A stretch of DNA of 64,000 nucleotides from Turritopsis dohrnii (GCA_027922465.2 BQMF02000471.1:62001-126000); one strand, 5' to 3'. Shown: positions 44,801 through 51,445, counted from the stretch's first letter. The notes: generated by a model from the letters alone, not told the origin. Translations and numbers: made by a program.

Positions 44801-46856
44801 CATCTTGTTGACAAGTGTGCAAACATGGTATCGCAGTTCTGTAAAGTATGTTTGTTTTTGTTTATGAAGTTCGTGTAACTAATTTGAAAATTGCTTGAAT
44901 GATCAAGTCAGTTTGCTTCATTCTCCCAAAACATTTTGACGGGTTTTTTTTCCACTTAAAATTCCTTTTTAGCAAGAGCTAGAAGATGGCGAGGGTGAGC
45001 AAGTCTTGCCTTGTTTAGTCAGACATAAAAACGATATTGGGATGGATCACGAATGTGCGAGTGCGGTGGAACACTGGCAGCTGGTATGTGGTTGGTTTCC
45101 ATCATAACTCTCATCTGCAAGTAACTTTGAACTGTTCAAGAAAATACACCGTTCTTTTCTCTTCATCTTTTAGCTTGAAATCAAAGATTTTAACTTCAGT
45201 CCGATGTTGAAAGAAATGTGTTTATCTGACATTCGAATGCTTTGTAAAACGTCGCAATCCAAGTATGTCCAACTTGACGTCACCGATTGTTCCAAGTTCT
45301 CGTCTCATTTCACGTATTGATATTTTTCTTCAGGTTTGAAGCTGTCAAATGTCTTTCTGAACATATCGTGAAAGATCCGAAGACAGTATCGCAACAGTGT
45401 AGAGCACAGGTCAAGAAAGAGTTGATGGTGCAGGTCAGTGAAAAAACACTTCTTTTACTTGTGGCGCGTGACATTCGACATGCGCGATTTTGTGAGAATG
45501 TTCTTCCCTTCGCATTATAGGGAGAAAACCTTAAATTGAATCCTGTACTCTACAAAGCCTGTAAAAAAGATATCGATACGTTTTGTGTCGACGTTCCGTC
45601 ATATGGCGCACAAGTAAGTGACGTCATATTTTGCGTTTTCCTCGAATTTAATCTGAAGATCTGCTTTAACATGTCGTTGTGGCTTGGAGTAAACCGTCAC
45701 CAATTCTCTGAAAATATATTGACACTTACTATAGCTTGAAGAATGTCTGCGCAAATATCGACATAGTCTGCAAGACGAGCAATGCAAGAAATACCTGTAC
45801 GAGCAGGCAGTTTCCGAGTCTAAAGACACAGAGCTGGATTACCGTCTTCTGCGCAAATGCGAGAACGACATCCATCGGTTTTGCTCGAACCACGACATCG
45901 AAGATATAATGAGTTGTTTACGAGATTTCATCCATCACCCGAACATGAGCGAAGATTGTCGGACGGTGATCAGCGAACGACAAGTCGAAGAAGCTGAGTC
46001 GTTTGAACTGGACGCCGCGCTGTCGAAACATTGCGAAATGGACGTGCGCAAACATTGTGAGCGTATCTATAAGAAAGCAAAAGGATCCGACGACAATGGG
46101 CAGATATTTGCATGCTTGTCAGATGCTTTGATTCGGAACAAGGTTACTATTCGGACGGTTATTGGGAAGATCTTCTAACCATCATCGTATTTAGTGAAAC
46201 TTTTTTTCCATGGTCTTTTTCTTTAGAACTTACTACCTGAATGTGAATTATATGTTCGTAAGAGGGAACGTGAGGCCGCTGTTTCATCAGTACTCAATCC
46301 ACAGTTTCTCATCCACTGTCGTGACGAGGTTGGTTGTGACGTCATCATCATTTCTTTTCAGAATGATCAACGGTCCTCGCCTGTCCTTTTCTTTCAGATT
46401 GACAAGTTGTGTCGAGATCTATCCTCCAATAACATCATTGACTGCATGAAAGTTCATCTGCCTCAAATCAAAGCCTCGGGATGTAGAGAGGTATGGAAAC
46501 TAGGTTGTTTTTTTGGTGTTGTTGTTACACTGGTGTCACGATTTTCTTTGAACAGGAGGTGAAAAAGTTGATTAAAGAAGGTTTCGAAGGTTTCTTGCAC
46601 CTGCAAGAGAAAAGTGCACGCGACATTCGAACATATTGTGGTAATATGTCACAATGTGTGGTAATAATAGTAAGTTTTGTTTTTCAGTTTTTTCCTTGTG
46701 TAAGTGCTCGTAACATACTTGACTTTTTTTCTTGTTTTATAGAAGGGATTCGAAAGTAATCGGAATTATATCTACACCACGTTGCTGGTTATTTTGAGTA
46801 TTCTCTTCATCGTCGGAATTCTGTTCGGAAGATTTACGAAACGCGTTACTGCGTAA
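8604..46856 (+). CDS. GLG1: GLG1, Golgi apparatus protein 1 (cysteine-rich FGF receptor / E-selectin ligand 1), 5' end missing
   Basis: Twenty-three exons on the plus strand: 8604-8728, 8801-8836, 8994-9080, 9163-9396, 26082-26330, 26413-26463, 26531-26669, 26779-26996, 27078-27193, 27264-27365, 38382-38541, 44252-44389, 44466-44552, 44783-44845, 44973-45083, 45174-45262, 45334-45433, 45521-45613, 45735-46142, 46227-46328, 46398-46490, 46556-46669, 46743-46856. All have AG/GT borders and the phases join into one frame of 1,008 residues. The protein is a chain of Cys-rich repeats with the recurring core C-x3-[D/V]-[V/I]-x3-C (CAQDVKKLC, CDNEVSTYC, CKKDIDTFC, CENDIHRFC, CEMDVRKHC). It ends in a transmembrane helix (LLVILSILFIVGILF) and a short basic tail, as in the type I Golgi membrane protein GLG1. 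In vertebrates GLG1 binds FGFs, E-selectin and TGF-beta precursors. The signal-peptide exon was not found. Confidence 0.95.
9397..9930 (+). other. start of the 16.7-kb GLG1 intron; nothing recognised
   Basis: AT-rich intron sequence after the donor GTAAAG at 9,397. No element ends and no coding potential seen. Confidence 0.6.
9933..10070. repeat. three-copy minisatellite
   Basis: Copies at 9,933-9,968, 9,979-10,015 and 10,034-10,070 share GATTTCTGCGTAAGCAAGAA and end in ACGATCGTC. Within each, TTTCT and AGAAA can pair across GCGTAAGC. Confidence 0.8.
11473..12189. mobile_element. TIR element (717 bases), hAT-like MITE
   Basis: CATGGAGGTATAAAACAGAA (continuing GGAGAACGAACTC) at 11,473 is matched by its exact reverse complement ending at 12,189. 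TTTCAAT (11,466-11,472) and CTTCAAT (12,190-12,196) flank it. The paralogous repeat unit at 12,600-12,615 reads CTTAACTTCAATAGCGAC without interruption, an empty site that confirms the insertion and the approximately 7-8-base duplication. CA...TG ends and the duplication length suggest hAT. No transposase. Confidence 0.8.
12671..12961 (+). mobile_element. 5'-truncated LINE 3' end
   Basis: Ends in AAGTCAACCTGTATAAATAT followed by an (AAT)n tail. The same CCTGTATAAATAT end occurs at the 3' ends of the LINE copies at 36,205 and 51,594 (both minus) and at 62,893. It interrupts a unit of the surrounding repeat array after TTTCGACTTT. Confidence 0.65.
13900..14179 (-). repeat. BEL 3' LTR
   Basis: 280 bases with inverted ends TGTTTTG/CAAAACA, identical by eye to 20,935-21,214. 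Confidence 0.95.
14214..15071 (-). pseudogene. BEL integrase catalytic core (second half) and C-terminal domain
   Basis: The open frame follows the TGA at 15,069-15,071. It contains DYSTDGFLQVLRHF, IYSDPGSQLV (second catalytic Asp) and WFNGVTESFVRS (catalytic Glu), then the C-terminal region NQRPIGSHPTTPEDGS...LLLGQAS...KWHVARRNVRGDVVLIQD usual at the end of BEL polyproteins. It terminates at 14,214. Between about 15,030 and 15,085 the reading frame shifts and returns, so the core is not continuous with the part upstream. Confidence 0.85.
15069..15929 (-). pseudogene. BEL integrase zinc-binding region and start of catalytic core
   Basis: Minus-strand frame continuing after the TAA at 15,930-15,932. 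An H-x4-H stretch (HKLSGHYRV) and CVVCKR form the HHCC zinc-binding module. TSLDFFGPF gives the first catalytic Asp of the DDE core. The frame runs into a TGA at 15,069-15,071 just after a purine run, marking a frame change. Confidence 0.85.
15930..16847 (-). pseudogene. BEL reverse transcriptase (from the YMDD box) and RNase H
   Basis: Starts just after the TAA at 16,848-16,850, in the same frame as the upstream ORF. YMDDIV is the polymerase active site. NGFYDPLGLISPCTV and WDDPLPKEIEKRW are typical Pao-family connection motifs, and FSDASGDAYGAVAY is the RNase H start. An in-frame TAA at 15,930-15,932 closes it. Confidence 0.9.
16848..18342 (-). pseudogene. BEL zinc knuckle, aspartic protease and N-terminal reverse transcriptase
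   Basis: The frame opens with a CCHC knuckle (CFACLEVGHSANSC), followed by a second Cys/His pair and an aspartic-protease-like core LWDGGSTISLIT. The usual D-S/T-G triad reads D-G-G. The RT thumb/finger motifs CRIVFNSSANF and AIMRDISKMFHAIKI follow. It stops at TAA 16,848-16,850, only eleven codons before the YMDD box, so one nonsense change separates the two halves of the polymerase. Confidence 0.9.
18335..19060 (-). pseudogene. BEL Gag, DUF1759 region
   Basis: Contains LKPLKFQSFRGDLRKYPKFK, the conserved start of the DUF1759 Gag domain of BEL/Pao elements, and RLPNELQREWIAIA further on. It begins in a frame different from that of the upstream coiled-coil part (19,057-19,629), with the overlap at a TGA. 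It ends at TAG 18,335 just after a run of seven A's, where the zinc-knuckle frame starts one base back. Confidence 0.85.
19057..19629 (-). pseudogene. BEL Gag, coiled-coil N-terminal region
   Basis: 190 residues, highly charged and probably coiled-coil (VKENERNREKKTILASQRNT, EEKTTEIEEMMNTMEYSMKA). The open frame starts at a TTG next to an (ATT)n tract. The true Gag start appears to be the ATG at 20,222 (MVDSDLEQGAELG...), separated from this part by an insertion. Confidence 0.7.
19630..20098 (-). mobile_element. unclassified ~0.47-kb insertion inside BEL gag, ending in (ATT)n
   Basis: Non-coding sequence separating the Gag start peptide (minus strand, 20,222 to about 20,099) from the coiled-coil region. 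On the minus strand it ends in CATCATTATTATTATTAT, a microsatellite tail like that of a LINE or SINE. AATT lies at both borders. No internal promoter boxes recognised. Confidence 0.5.
20099..20222 (-). pseudogene. BEL Gag N-terminal start segment
   Basis: ATG at 20,220-20,222 opens a 41-codon stretch (MVDSDLEQGAELGAAAA, then a basic VKRTFTRHANNSIN) before the insertion. Basic FTR-containing N-termini are usual in BEL Gag. The assignment rests on position and that motif. Confidence 0.6.
20491..20922. mobile_element. PIF/Harbinger-like MITE inside the BEL leader
   Basis: 432 bases with TIR GGGGCTGTTTATATGGAAGC (continuing CGAGCCAGCCCG) and its complement. TAA duplications lie at 20,488-20,490 and 20,923-20,925; TAA (TWA) is typical of PIF/Harbinger. 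The interior repeats short palindromes such as GGGCTAGCCC and GCCGAGATCTCGGC. It lies 12 bases after the BEL 5' LTR. Confidence 0.8.
20935..21214 (-). repeat. BEL 5' LTR
   Basis: 280 bases, identical by eye to 13,900-14,179; on the minus strand this is the upstream LTR and should hold the promoter, although I cannot identify a TATA box with certainty. Confidence 0.95.
23974..24625. mobile_element. TIR element (652 bases) in the repeat array
   Basis: CAGTACGGCACACTAGCCAA (continuing AACGGGCGACTGTC) at 23,974 and the exact complement ending at 24,625. It interrupts the array landmark ACAGTGTGTGAAAAAGG, giving ACAGTGGT before and GTGGTGTGAAAAAGG after, so GTGGT is a likely 5-base duplication. 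TCGGGTGAC-type motifs recur several times just inside both ends. A 22-base T run lies inside. No ORF. Confidence 0.8.
26082..27365 (+). other. GLG1: GLG1 middle exons (six)
   Basis: Exons 26082-26330, 26413-26463, 26531-26669, 26779-26996, 27078-27193 and 27264-27365. They include CQAVGAKFC, CDNEVSTYC and CESVIGTLC repeat cores. One is a 51-base exon (CAAKLRTREKLMSKNVK). They form an island between two TE-filled introns of 16.7 and 11.0 kb. Confidence 0.9.
27672..28395 (+). CDS. P2X7 C-terminal (ballast)-like cysteine domain protein, transposon-borne
   Basis: Three exons (27672-27915, 27990-28122, 28203-28395) with GT/AG borders and matching phases give about 189 residues with no stops. The N-terminus is acidic and Ser-rich (DSCSSSSKDDTTDEN). 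Then come the Cys cluster WCCCDNC...ECLCCHE, CITNHEDFRAV, LWTSLVALHDRQ, SYRYAAYRQFTWFIHSRIG, IIPSCVIKAIRDEFPEENG and VYTGF. This order matches the zinc-binding cytoplasmic ballast domain of P2X7 receptors (CIT, YR, ILPSC, IRKEFP, G-x-Y-x-GF). No P2X channel part is present. It lies inside the Kolobok TIRs and is convergent with the transposase, so it is probably an accessory gene of the transposon; its role is unknown. Confidence 0.8.
28399..33113 (-). pseudogene. Kolobok THAP-domain transposase, interrupted
   Basis: Exon-like segments on the minus strand: THAP domain at 33,113-32,760 (CAVVGCHNNGKRDKSKTF ... CSDHFDEKCFD), then basic and acidic linkers (32,705-32,440, 32,370-32,085) and MRYCMNCGELLDHSL (31,860-31,712). 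The catalytic core is LALDGQCDSPGHCATYS (31,628-31,265) and VVATDRHVSIKKVMRTDE...HQFDPWHIGKGI (31,205-30,942), with a helical part at 30,870-30,540. A C-terminal segment HAVKIRYLPKSIF...LAALDHNNKVGR runs on to a TGA at 28,399. The exon encoding VYTTYLEVFHAV is split by the insertion 28,897-30,471, which makes the copy non-functional as written. THAP would bind the transposon ends; the DDE-type core would cut and join. Confidence 0.75.
28897..30471. mobile_element. 1.6-kb TIR element with TAACGTTA arrays, inserted in a Kolobok exon
   Basis: Ends TGTGACCGTCCAGGGGATTT and complement, followed inwards by AACAAACGATAAAACGTTAT on both sides. TA duplicated at 28,895-28,896 and 30,472-30,473. Removing the element leaves a continuous transposase exon, which confirms the borders. 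About 200 bases at each end are dense in ATAACGTTATA-type palindromes (28,925-29,115 and 30,260-30,445). The middle has no recognisable ORF. Confidence 0.85.
33561..34337. other. GLG1 intron; repeated GTCGCGAAAGTCGC words and a small hairpin
   Basis: The word AGTCGCGAAAGTCGC or variants occurs near 33,590, 33,737 and 33,777, and TTGCGA words near 33,890-33,955. A GC-rich inverted pair (GCCCTCCACTTGTGCG against CGCGCAGTGGAGGTCGG) lies at about 34,237-34,303. No coding region accepted. Confidence 0.4.
34342..35156. mobile_element. TTAA-flanked TIR element (815 bases)
   Basis: GGTGTGAGTAAGGGAAAAA and its complement, with TTAA at 34,338-34,341 and 35,157-35,160. TTAA suggests piggyBac- or Kolobok-type mobilisation; the GG terminus differs from the AGGG elements in this window. 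No transposase; the small ORF inside is not convincing. Confidence 0.75.
35223..36030. mobile_element. TIR element (about 808 bases)
   Basis: AATACGCGCTGTGCATCCGC at 35,223 and complement GGATGCACAGCGCGTATT ending at 36,030, with further matching inside (TTTTTTCACGCTTTCACTCT against AGAGTGAAA...GTGAAAAAA). Target duplication uncertain because both flanks are AT-rich. No ORF. Confidence 0.65.
36205..37620 (-). pseudogene. 5'-truncated LINE reverse transcriptase (CR1/L2-like)
   Basis: Minus strand: KAFDTVNHTCLIQKLPYYGI, HGVPQGSILGPLLFVIMIND and VLMYADDTVLYC are RT domains 3-5. A stop at about 37,136 interrupts the frame, after which NPKIGKTEFISFSNKK and ESYKYLGIVLDKRL continue. The last part (36,870-36,451) matches the C-terminal region of the fuller LINE at 51,557. 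The 5' half, including the endonuclease, is missing. The 3' end near 36,205-36,222 shares the CCTGTATAAATATT terminus, followed by AT-rich repeats. Confidence 0.85.
37621..38381 (+). other. GLG1 intron end; nothing recognised
   Basis: No TE ends or coding potential identified before the acceptor at 38,381. Confidence 0.5.
38382..38541 (+). other. GLG1: isolated GLG1 exon
   Basis: Encodes LDASLYRDCHKDAEEICDSS and DNFVIDCLYRNSIMKGGEKQ. It joins in phase with 27,365 upstream and 44,252 downstream, and is separated from them by 11.0 and 5.7 kb of TE-bearing intron. Confidence 0.9.
38542..39205 (+). other. GLG1 intron; nothing recognised
   Basis: AT-rich intron sequence before the ISL2EU-like element; no features seen. 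Confidence 0.5.
39429..41593 (+). pseudogene. SWIM zinc finger + YqaJ exonuclease + PHD finger protein of the transposon
   Basis: Starts at ATG 39,429 (MEARNRYPEKLRLIEMD), meets an in-frame TAG at 39,495-39,497, then stays open to 40,556. The SWIM finger is CAHCTCMAGLSESCSHVAAL. The YqaJ start is STIWHEMRCGRITASVAHNV, and after several stops LIEIKCPYSKKELKS gives the catalytic E-x-K. A GTAAAG donor at about 40,768 leads to VQLQMFILDY, where a MITE is inserted. The same exon resumes with AKTEFVVWTPKWMVFAIVER and a PHD-type finger (CIWQ...MIGCD...CKYEWFHLKC...CKFCK) before TGA at 41,593. YqaJ enzymes are 5'-3' exonucleases of the PD-(D/E)XK fold. Confidence 0.75.
40873..41209. mobile_element. 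short MITE inside the YqaJ exon
   Basis: ACGTTTTTCTTTTTATAAGC and complement GCTTATAAAAAGAAAAACGT at the ends; TATGCTTA words repeat inside. The coding exon is continuous on either side. Confidence 0.75.
41690..43687 (-). pseudogene. THAP-domain DDE transposase (ISL2EU-like), degenerate
   Basis: From 43,687: CAAYGCSNHNKTENKPGFFR and RKKWIQACKRV begin a THAP finger, followed after a frame change by YLCGKHF. An 87-base intron with GT/AG ends at 43,401 and is followed by GKPVKNDPSHPDYIPSIF. After stops and another frame change, YYTGIDKESFDDIYGFVEPL, LRLNIQFENLADQFNCCRSS and FPKLTAITECTEIF give the HTH and first catalytic region of DDE_Tnp_4. Next come QVYSNYKKHSTVKFLIACTP, VSDVELVKGSGFISH and DHILADRGFTLVD (second Asp region). 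RIHVERVIGLVKNRY is cut by the MITE near 42,131, and LNGPIPIQIVQLLSSQVLQS completes the C-terminus near 41,690. Confidence 0.75.
41843..42131. mobile_element. hAT-like MITE with a G35 tract
   Basis: Ends CAAGGATGTAG and CTACGTCCCTG (complement CAGGGACGTAG), the terminus type of many animal hAT elements. A GGGGGGCT followed by 35 G's lies at 41,858-41,899, and a C run at about 42,094-42,105. It splits the transposase motif VKNRY from its continuation. The target duplication is unclear (TATA at both sides). Confidence 0.6.
44252..46856 (+). other. GLG1: GLG1 3' exon block (twelve compact exons, stop and membrane anchor)
   Basis: Twelve exons from 44252 to 46856 separated by introns of roughly 70 to 230 bases. 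The 408-base exon 45735-46142 alone carries three repeat cores. Codon use is visibly more GC-rich here (CGCAAATGCGAGAACGACAT) than in the 5' exons. The last exon ends FGRFTKRVTA and TAA; a basic residue cluster after the helix fits a short cytosolic tail. Confidence 0.92.
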
Positions 46857-47713
46857 ATGAAAACCCGTTAAAAGTATCGGATTGCTTACGGCTGTTAAAT
46901 ACCTAAATCGTGCAATCATCGAGTTAAAATCGAGTTAATATTGAGTTAATATCGAGTTAACTTCGAACGAAGTCGAAAACATATATACTCACGCATACAA
47001 CTAGGAATTCGTGATGCACTAACATGGAATAAAATGTGCCTCACATGACCGTCGGTTTTGGAGTTGGTGTTATTTCTGTTGCTTAGCAACTAATCACGTG
47101 ATTTTTTTAAAAGATATTATCACTAGTTTCCTTGGAAACCAGTTTTGTCATTGCTTTTTGTTTCGTCCACGCTTGCCCAACCGTGAAAGCAATCAGCCCG
47201 GTACGTAGGTATTTCATGTTTTAGGTCCAAGTCTAGTCAATTAATACATATGTACAGGTTGGTCGAATTTTCAAGTTTTTAGCGCTAAATTTGTTTGTTT
47301 TTTCTTTTGTTATTTTTCTTGAATTTAATAATATTTTTTAATTATTGTAGAATTTTTAGAAGTTTTTCTTGCTAAGAAATGGAAGACCTCCAATCAAAAA
47401 CGTTTTTGTGTGTGTGTGTGTGTGGCTCTCCCTCGTTGTTTGTTTGTTTGTTGTTTAGTGACAATTGTCATTGATCGATTGATTTTGTTCTGTGCATTTC
47501 TGCATCAAAGAAATATGAAACCATAGAAATGTAATAGATAACATAATAAACTCAACGGATGCTGATCTCAGCATATTCTTCGTATCGCAATTGGCCAGTG
47601 AAATAGGTAAGGGGATAATATTTTTGTAAAAAGTCTACGCGCTGGAGATCGAAGTATTTCCTTTTTGATCTGCTCTCTCTCCGTTTCATTGATTTTGTTC
47701 AAATTAATCAAAG
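46857..47713 (+). other. GLG1 3' UTR and short GLG1-WWOX intergenic gap
   Basis: About 860 bases. The words ATCGAGTTAA/TTGAGTTAA recur four times at 46,918-46,963. A short GT repeat lies near 47,405. No promoter element can be assigned to WWOX with confidence. Confidence 0.6.
47028..47033 (+). terminator. GLG1: GLG1 polyadenylation signal
   Basis: AATAAA 172 bases after the stop codon, followed by a TG/T-rich stretch (GTTTTGGAGTTGGTGTT) suitable as the downstream element. Confidence 0.6.
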
Positions 47714-49208
47714 ATGGCAGAAAACTGTTTAGAAGATTTGTTTACTGATTCGGAAGATGAGTTGCCCGGTGGCTGGGAAATGAGGAGTGGCGGATAGTGG
47801 TCGAGTTTTTTATGTCGAGTAAGTCATTCGAACAAAAACAATTTGATATTTTTTGTGCGCTATTTGTCAGTTTTTTATGGATTTTGTTTTTCAGCCATGG
47901 AAACAAAGTCACTCAATGGGGACATCCTTCGACAGGACGAGAAAAGTATTTGACCAGCGGTAAGTTCGTGACGTCCAAACGTGAAGATTTTGTTGAAGAA
48001 AAATTTGTTTTTTATCTGTTGTTGTATAGATCTGCCGTATGGTTGGGTGAAATCATGCGATGAGAAAGGCAACACAGTCTTCATCGAGTAAGTATACATT
48101 GACCGACAACGTATAGACTGACCAATAACGTATAAGCTGATGTGCGACATTGACCAACAATGTATAAGCTGATGTGCAACATTGACAAACAATGTATATG
48201 TTGATATGTGTTGGATATCTTCATCATAGTGAAGTGAATAATCGAAGAACATGCGTTGATCCTCGAATTGCTTTGACTGACAAGAAGAAGGCGCAACTTA
48301 AATTTGATGCCGACAGAACAGCAATGGCGGTTTTACGAGGGCGTGATTTGAGAGGAAAGACCGCCCTAGTAACCGGCGCAAATTGTGGAATAGGTGATGA
48401 ATTTTGTTGCTTCTAATTTCAATGTACGCCTACTTTCTTGGAATATGTAGAAATGACGATTTTTATGTTTTCAGGTTTCCCTAGCTCTGTCCGTACATGG
48501 TTGTCACGTGATCATTGCCTGTCGAGACCGACAAGAAGGTGAAAAAGCCGCTCTAAAAATCTGAAATAAACAGGTGTTGATTTTTTGTCGTTTATGAAAC
48601 TAAGGAATGACTTTTCCAATGAAACAAAGACTAACGTATTTTTTTTACTAATTTCGATGGATGAGCTTGAATGTTGCCATGGTGATATTGTTTTGTTTAC
48701 AGCCTTTTTCAAACATAGCAGAGTGGAAATCGTTTGATGAGCAGCTGTATGTTCGTCAGACAAAGATGAAATCAGTCACATGATCACAATATGGGGAGAT
48801 GTCTGCTTTTAACGAATGAATTTCCCCCCGATCATTTCTAAACTCAACTATTTTTAAACTCGATTTTTCTCCGTAACTAATATTTTCCTCGGCTATATAA
48901 AAATTTAAGTAACTCCAGATAACCACCTAAGGACCAATTTTGACTCACTTCATTGTTCCTCATTTTTCCCCGACTGAATTTGTAGATCGTTCATATAACG
49001 TGCGTGACAATTCTACTTGTAGGCCAGTCGACATACTGATCTGCAATGCAGGTGTGATGGGTCTTCCTTACTCCTTGACTTTCGATGGAATCGAAAAAAC
49101 ATTCGCCATCAACTATTTGGGACATTTTTATTTGACGGATTTATTAAAGGATGTCTTAATAGAAAGTGCTCCGACATCTGTCGTAGTTGTCGCGTCAGAA
49201 TCTCACCG
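47714..49208 (+). pseudogene. WWOX: WWOX, WW domain-containing oxidoreductase, 5' part, with frame-breaking lesions
   Basis: Exons: 47714-47818 (MAENCLEDLFTDSEDELPGG, first WW), 47895-47959 (HGNKVTQWGHPSTGREKYLT), 48030-48087 (DLPYGWVKSCDEKGNTVFI, second WW), 48230-48393 (VDPRIALTDKKKAQLKFDAD ... GKTALVTGANCGIG, the cofactor-binding motif), 48475-48573 (LALSVHGCHVIIACRDRQEG) and 49023-49208 ([44 protein letters not shown]). NAG and SESHR are short-chain dehydrogenase/WWOX hallmarks. As written, exon 1 has an in-frame TAG at 47,795-47,797 with a one-base frame offset, exon 5 does not join in frame and holds a TGA, and the exon before NAG was not found. The YxxxK exon lies beyond the window. 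It may be a decaying gene, a duplicate or an error-bearing assembly. Confidence 0.85.
48095..48210. repeat. minisatellite in a WWOX intron
   Basis: Three to four copies of about 32 bases with ACATTGACCAACAATGTATA followed by AGCTGATGTGC. ACATTG and CAATGT are complementary, so each unit can fold. Confidence 0.8.
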
Positions 49209-49439
49209 GTAAGTGATTTCGTGTTTAGAAGAAAGTTTGGTGGTTATTCATCGCGGCTATGCTTGCTTTTCTACTGAACTCTTCTTACTCTGGGTGTTGG
49301 TCAAGAAAGTAGCATTGCATTGTGGGAACAAACGGAATGTCTTGTAAACCCAGAAAAACTAGAATTTCATGAATATTGGATGATAGCAACATCAAATGTA
49401 GTTGTATTGAGTTTCTTGGAAATTCTGTTATTTATTGAT
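49209..49439 (+). other. start of a WWOX intron
   Basis: Follows donor GTAAGT at 49,209; no features seen. Confidence 0.5.
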
Positions 49440-49880
49440 TAGCGCGCAGCGCAGCTAATCTTTAAAACGTCCGTGTAACGGCTGGCTGCTGTCAGAGTGT
49501 CGCTCCCGCCAAATTCGAAATCCATTGGTTCATACAACCGCCGTCTCAATGTTGATTGGTGCCTGAAGCACCACCGATACACGAAAGGGTGTTTATTAAC
49601 TTTAATGTAGCTAGTTTATTGGCTAAAAGTTCCGCCATGTGATCATCCGGGTATTTTTCGACTTTCTTTTGCATGCCGTTCGCATAATGGTGTACTATCA
49701 TTGTGACCCAGAAGCCCACTTAGACTTCCAAAAGTTAATTGATCAATGTGGAATAAATTTAAAAGAAATTTACACTTCCAAAACCGTACGTAAAGGCTAG
49801 AAATTTATAATTATATAATTGTAGTTATCCAATGATTCTACTGTGTTCATTCTTTTCTAAAAACAAGTTCTCAATTACAT
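49440..49880. repeat. dispersed copy of the GLG1-intron repeat unit
   Basis: Carries CCATGTGATCATCCGGGTAT, GACTTCCAAAAGTTAATTGA and TTCTTTTCTAAAAACAAGTT in the same order as the array at 10,071-25,830, showing that the family is dispersed as well as tandem. Confidence 0.75.
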
Positions 49881-50295
49881 TACATGACACTCAGATTTTA
49901 AATAAAAACTTTAAGAACTACTACGAAAGGAAAACTTCTGAAGCGTTATATATCAAACAAAAGAAACCCGTTTAGAATGTGCAAGTCAAATCGGTGCCTC
50001 TAAAACTTTTTAACTAGCATTTAATTACCTTGTTAATACAAGTGGCTGTAGTCTTTGACCTAGTCAATGAATTTGAAAAATTTTTAGGTCAATATGAAGC
50101 TTAAGATATTCTCTTTCCAATGGATAAAAATTTTTTTATCAAATTTTAATACAACAGAAAATATTAGAGATTTTACCATGACACCATCGACTTTTGAGCT
50201 TAATCATCAATTAAACTGTTTTACAAAAGAAGCGTGCATAAATAATTGTCAAACCAGTTTATTCTTTAAAGTTCTGTTTACATTTTAGTGGAAGC
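49881..50295. other. no gene seen
   Basis: AT-rich; the short ORF across it has no recognisable features. Confidence 0.5.
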
Positions 50296-50297
50296 TA

Positions 50298-51274
50298 CCG
50301 TAAAGCGGGGTGACTTCGATCAATTTTGCCACCATTTTAAAAGTAACTTCCAAAATACTGAATCATTACTTCTGAAACTTTGGAATCATTACATTACATA
50401 TTTCTTCTATTTCAGTGCAAAATTTCACATTAACTTAAGTTGTAATTCCAGAGAAAAAACCTGATCTTTCCAAGAAAACGACAATATCGATTATGGGGTG
50501 ACTTCGATCAGCTTATGAGAAGCGCCAAATTACTTATAATTATATTTGACAATGTTTTTAAAGCGCCATTATTACAATATCAACAGACCACTATTTGTCA
50601 TCCGCGGTAAATGTTCGACCGTAAAAAATCAGCGAATGTTAAATAAAACAAAAGATATTTACGACGTTCACACATGTGTGACCCTCGTTAATACGAAACG
50701 AAAATAACATTGAAATTTCATTGTATCTCAAACAAAATTTTTGAGATCTATCATCATGGGGAAAGAGCACGCTTATTAAAATTTCTTCGGTAAGTCATTA
50801 AATCTCCCATGAGATACGACGACTTTTCACGAAGTTCTTGCGAACATGTAACTTATAGCGATATAAAACATTCGGTTTTTTCGTGTTTTTATAAACACGA
50901 TATTATCGATAAAGGAATAAGGAAAAGAAAAACAGAATATAGCGGTGAAGAACAGAATTTCTTTCAGACATATTATAATTTTCTTTACATTCAGCCTCTA
51001 TACTTCACATATGTACCAAAAATGTCCAGGCTAAACTCTTGAATACGACGTAGAGCGATGACCAATGTGAGCGGTGAAAATTTTGATGTTTTTCGTCGTT
51101 AATTTCAGAAGAAATTAATTGTTTCGCTTGAAGACGATTCTGATGATATTTTACAATGGGAATCTAAATGAAAATCTTAAAAAATAAGAAAAACGCACTT
51201 TAATTTCAGAGTTTAAACAGTTTATTTTTACTGATCGAAGTCACCCCGCTGATCGAAGTCACCCCGCTTTACGG
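50298..51274. mobile_element. Tc1/mariner-like MITE with repeated subterminal sites
   Basis: CCGTAAAGCGGGGTGACTTC at 50,298 and complement ending CCCCGCTTTACGG at 51,274, with TA on both sides. The word GGGGTGACTTCGATCA occurs at about 50,307-50,322 and 50,495-50,510. Its complement occurs twice back to back at 51,232-51,249 and 51,250-51,267. This is an IR/DR-like arrangement of putative transposase-binding sites. No transposase ORF. Confidence 0.8.
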
Positions 51275-51445
51275 TAGTTTTTATTACAAAGAAAAAGAGA
51301 AGAGTGTCAGAGATTCTTTTTAAGAAATGAACATTTGTGAAAGCTCTTCCACGCAAAAATGAAAATGCCCGGAAAATGTCATGGTAAAAAGTTAATGTAA
51401 AACACAATAAAAATGAGCAGTGCTGTGGGAACGAAAATTTTATTA

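Noticed and set aside
48703..48780. Possible missing WWOX exon (NIAEWKSFDEQLYVRQTK)
   Set aside because: Preceded by a good acceptor, but the peptide does not resemble the WWOX segment expected there and it ends in a stop.
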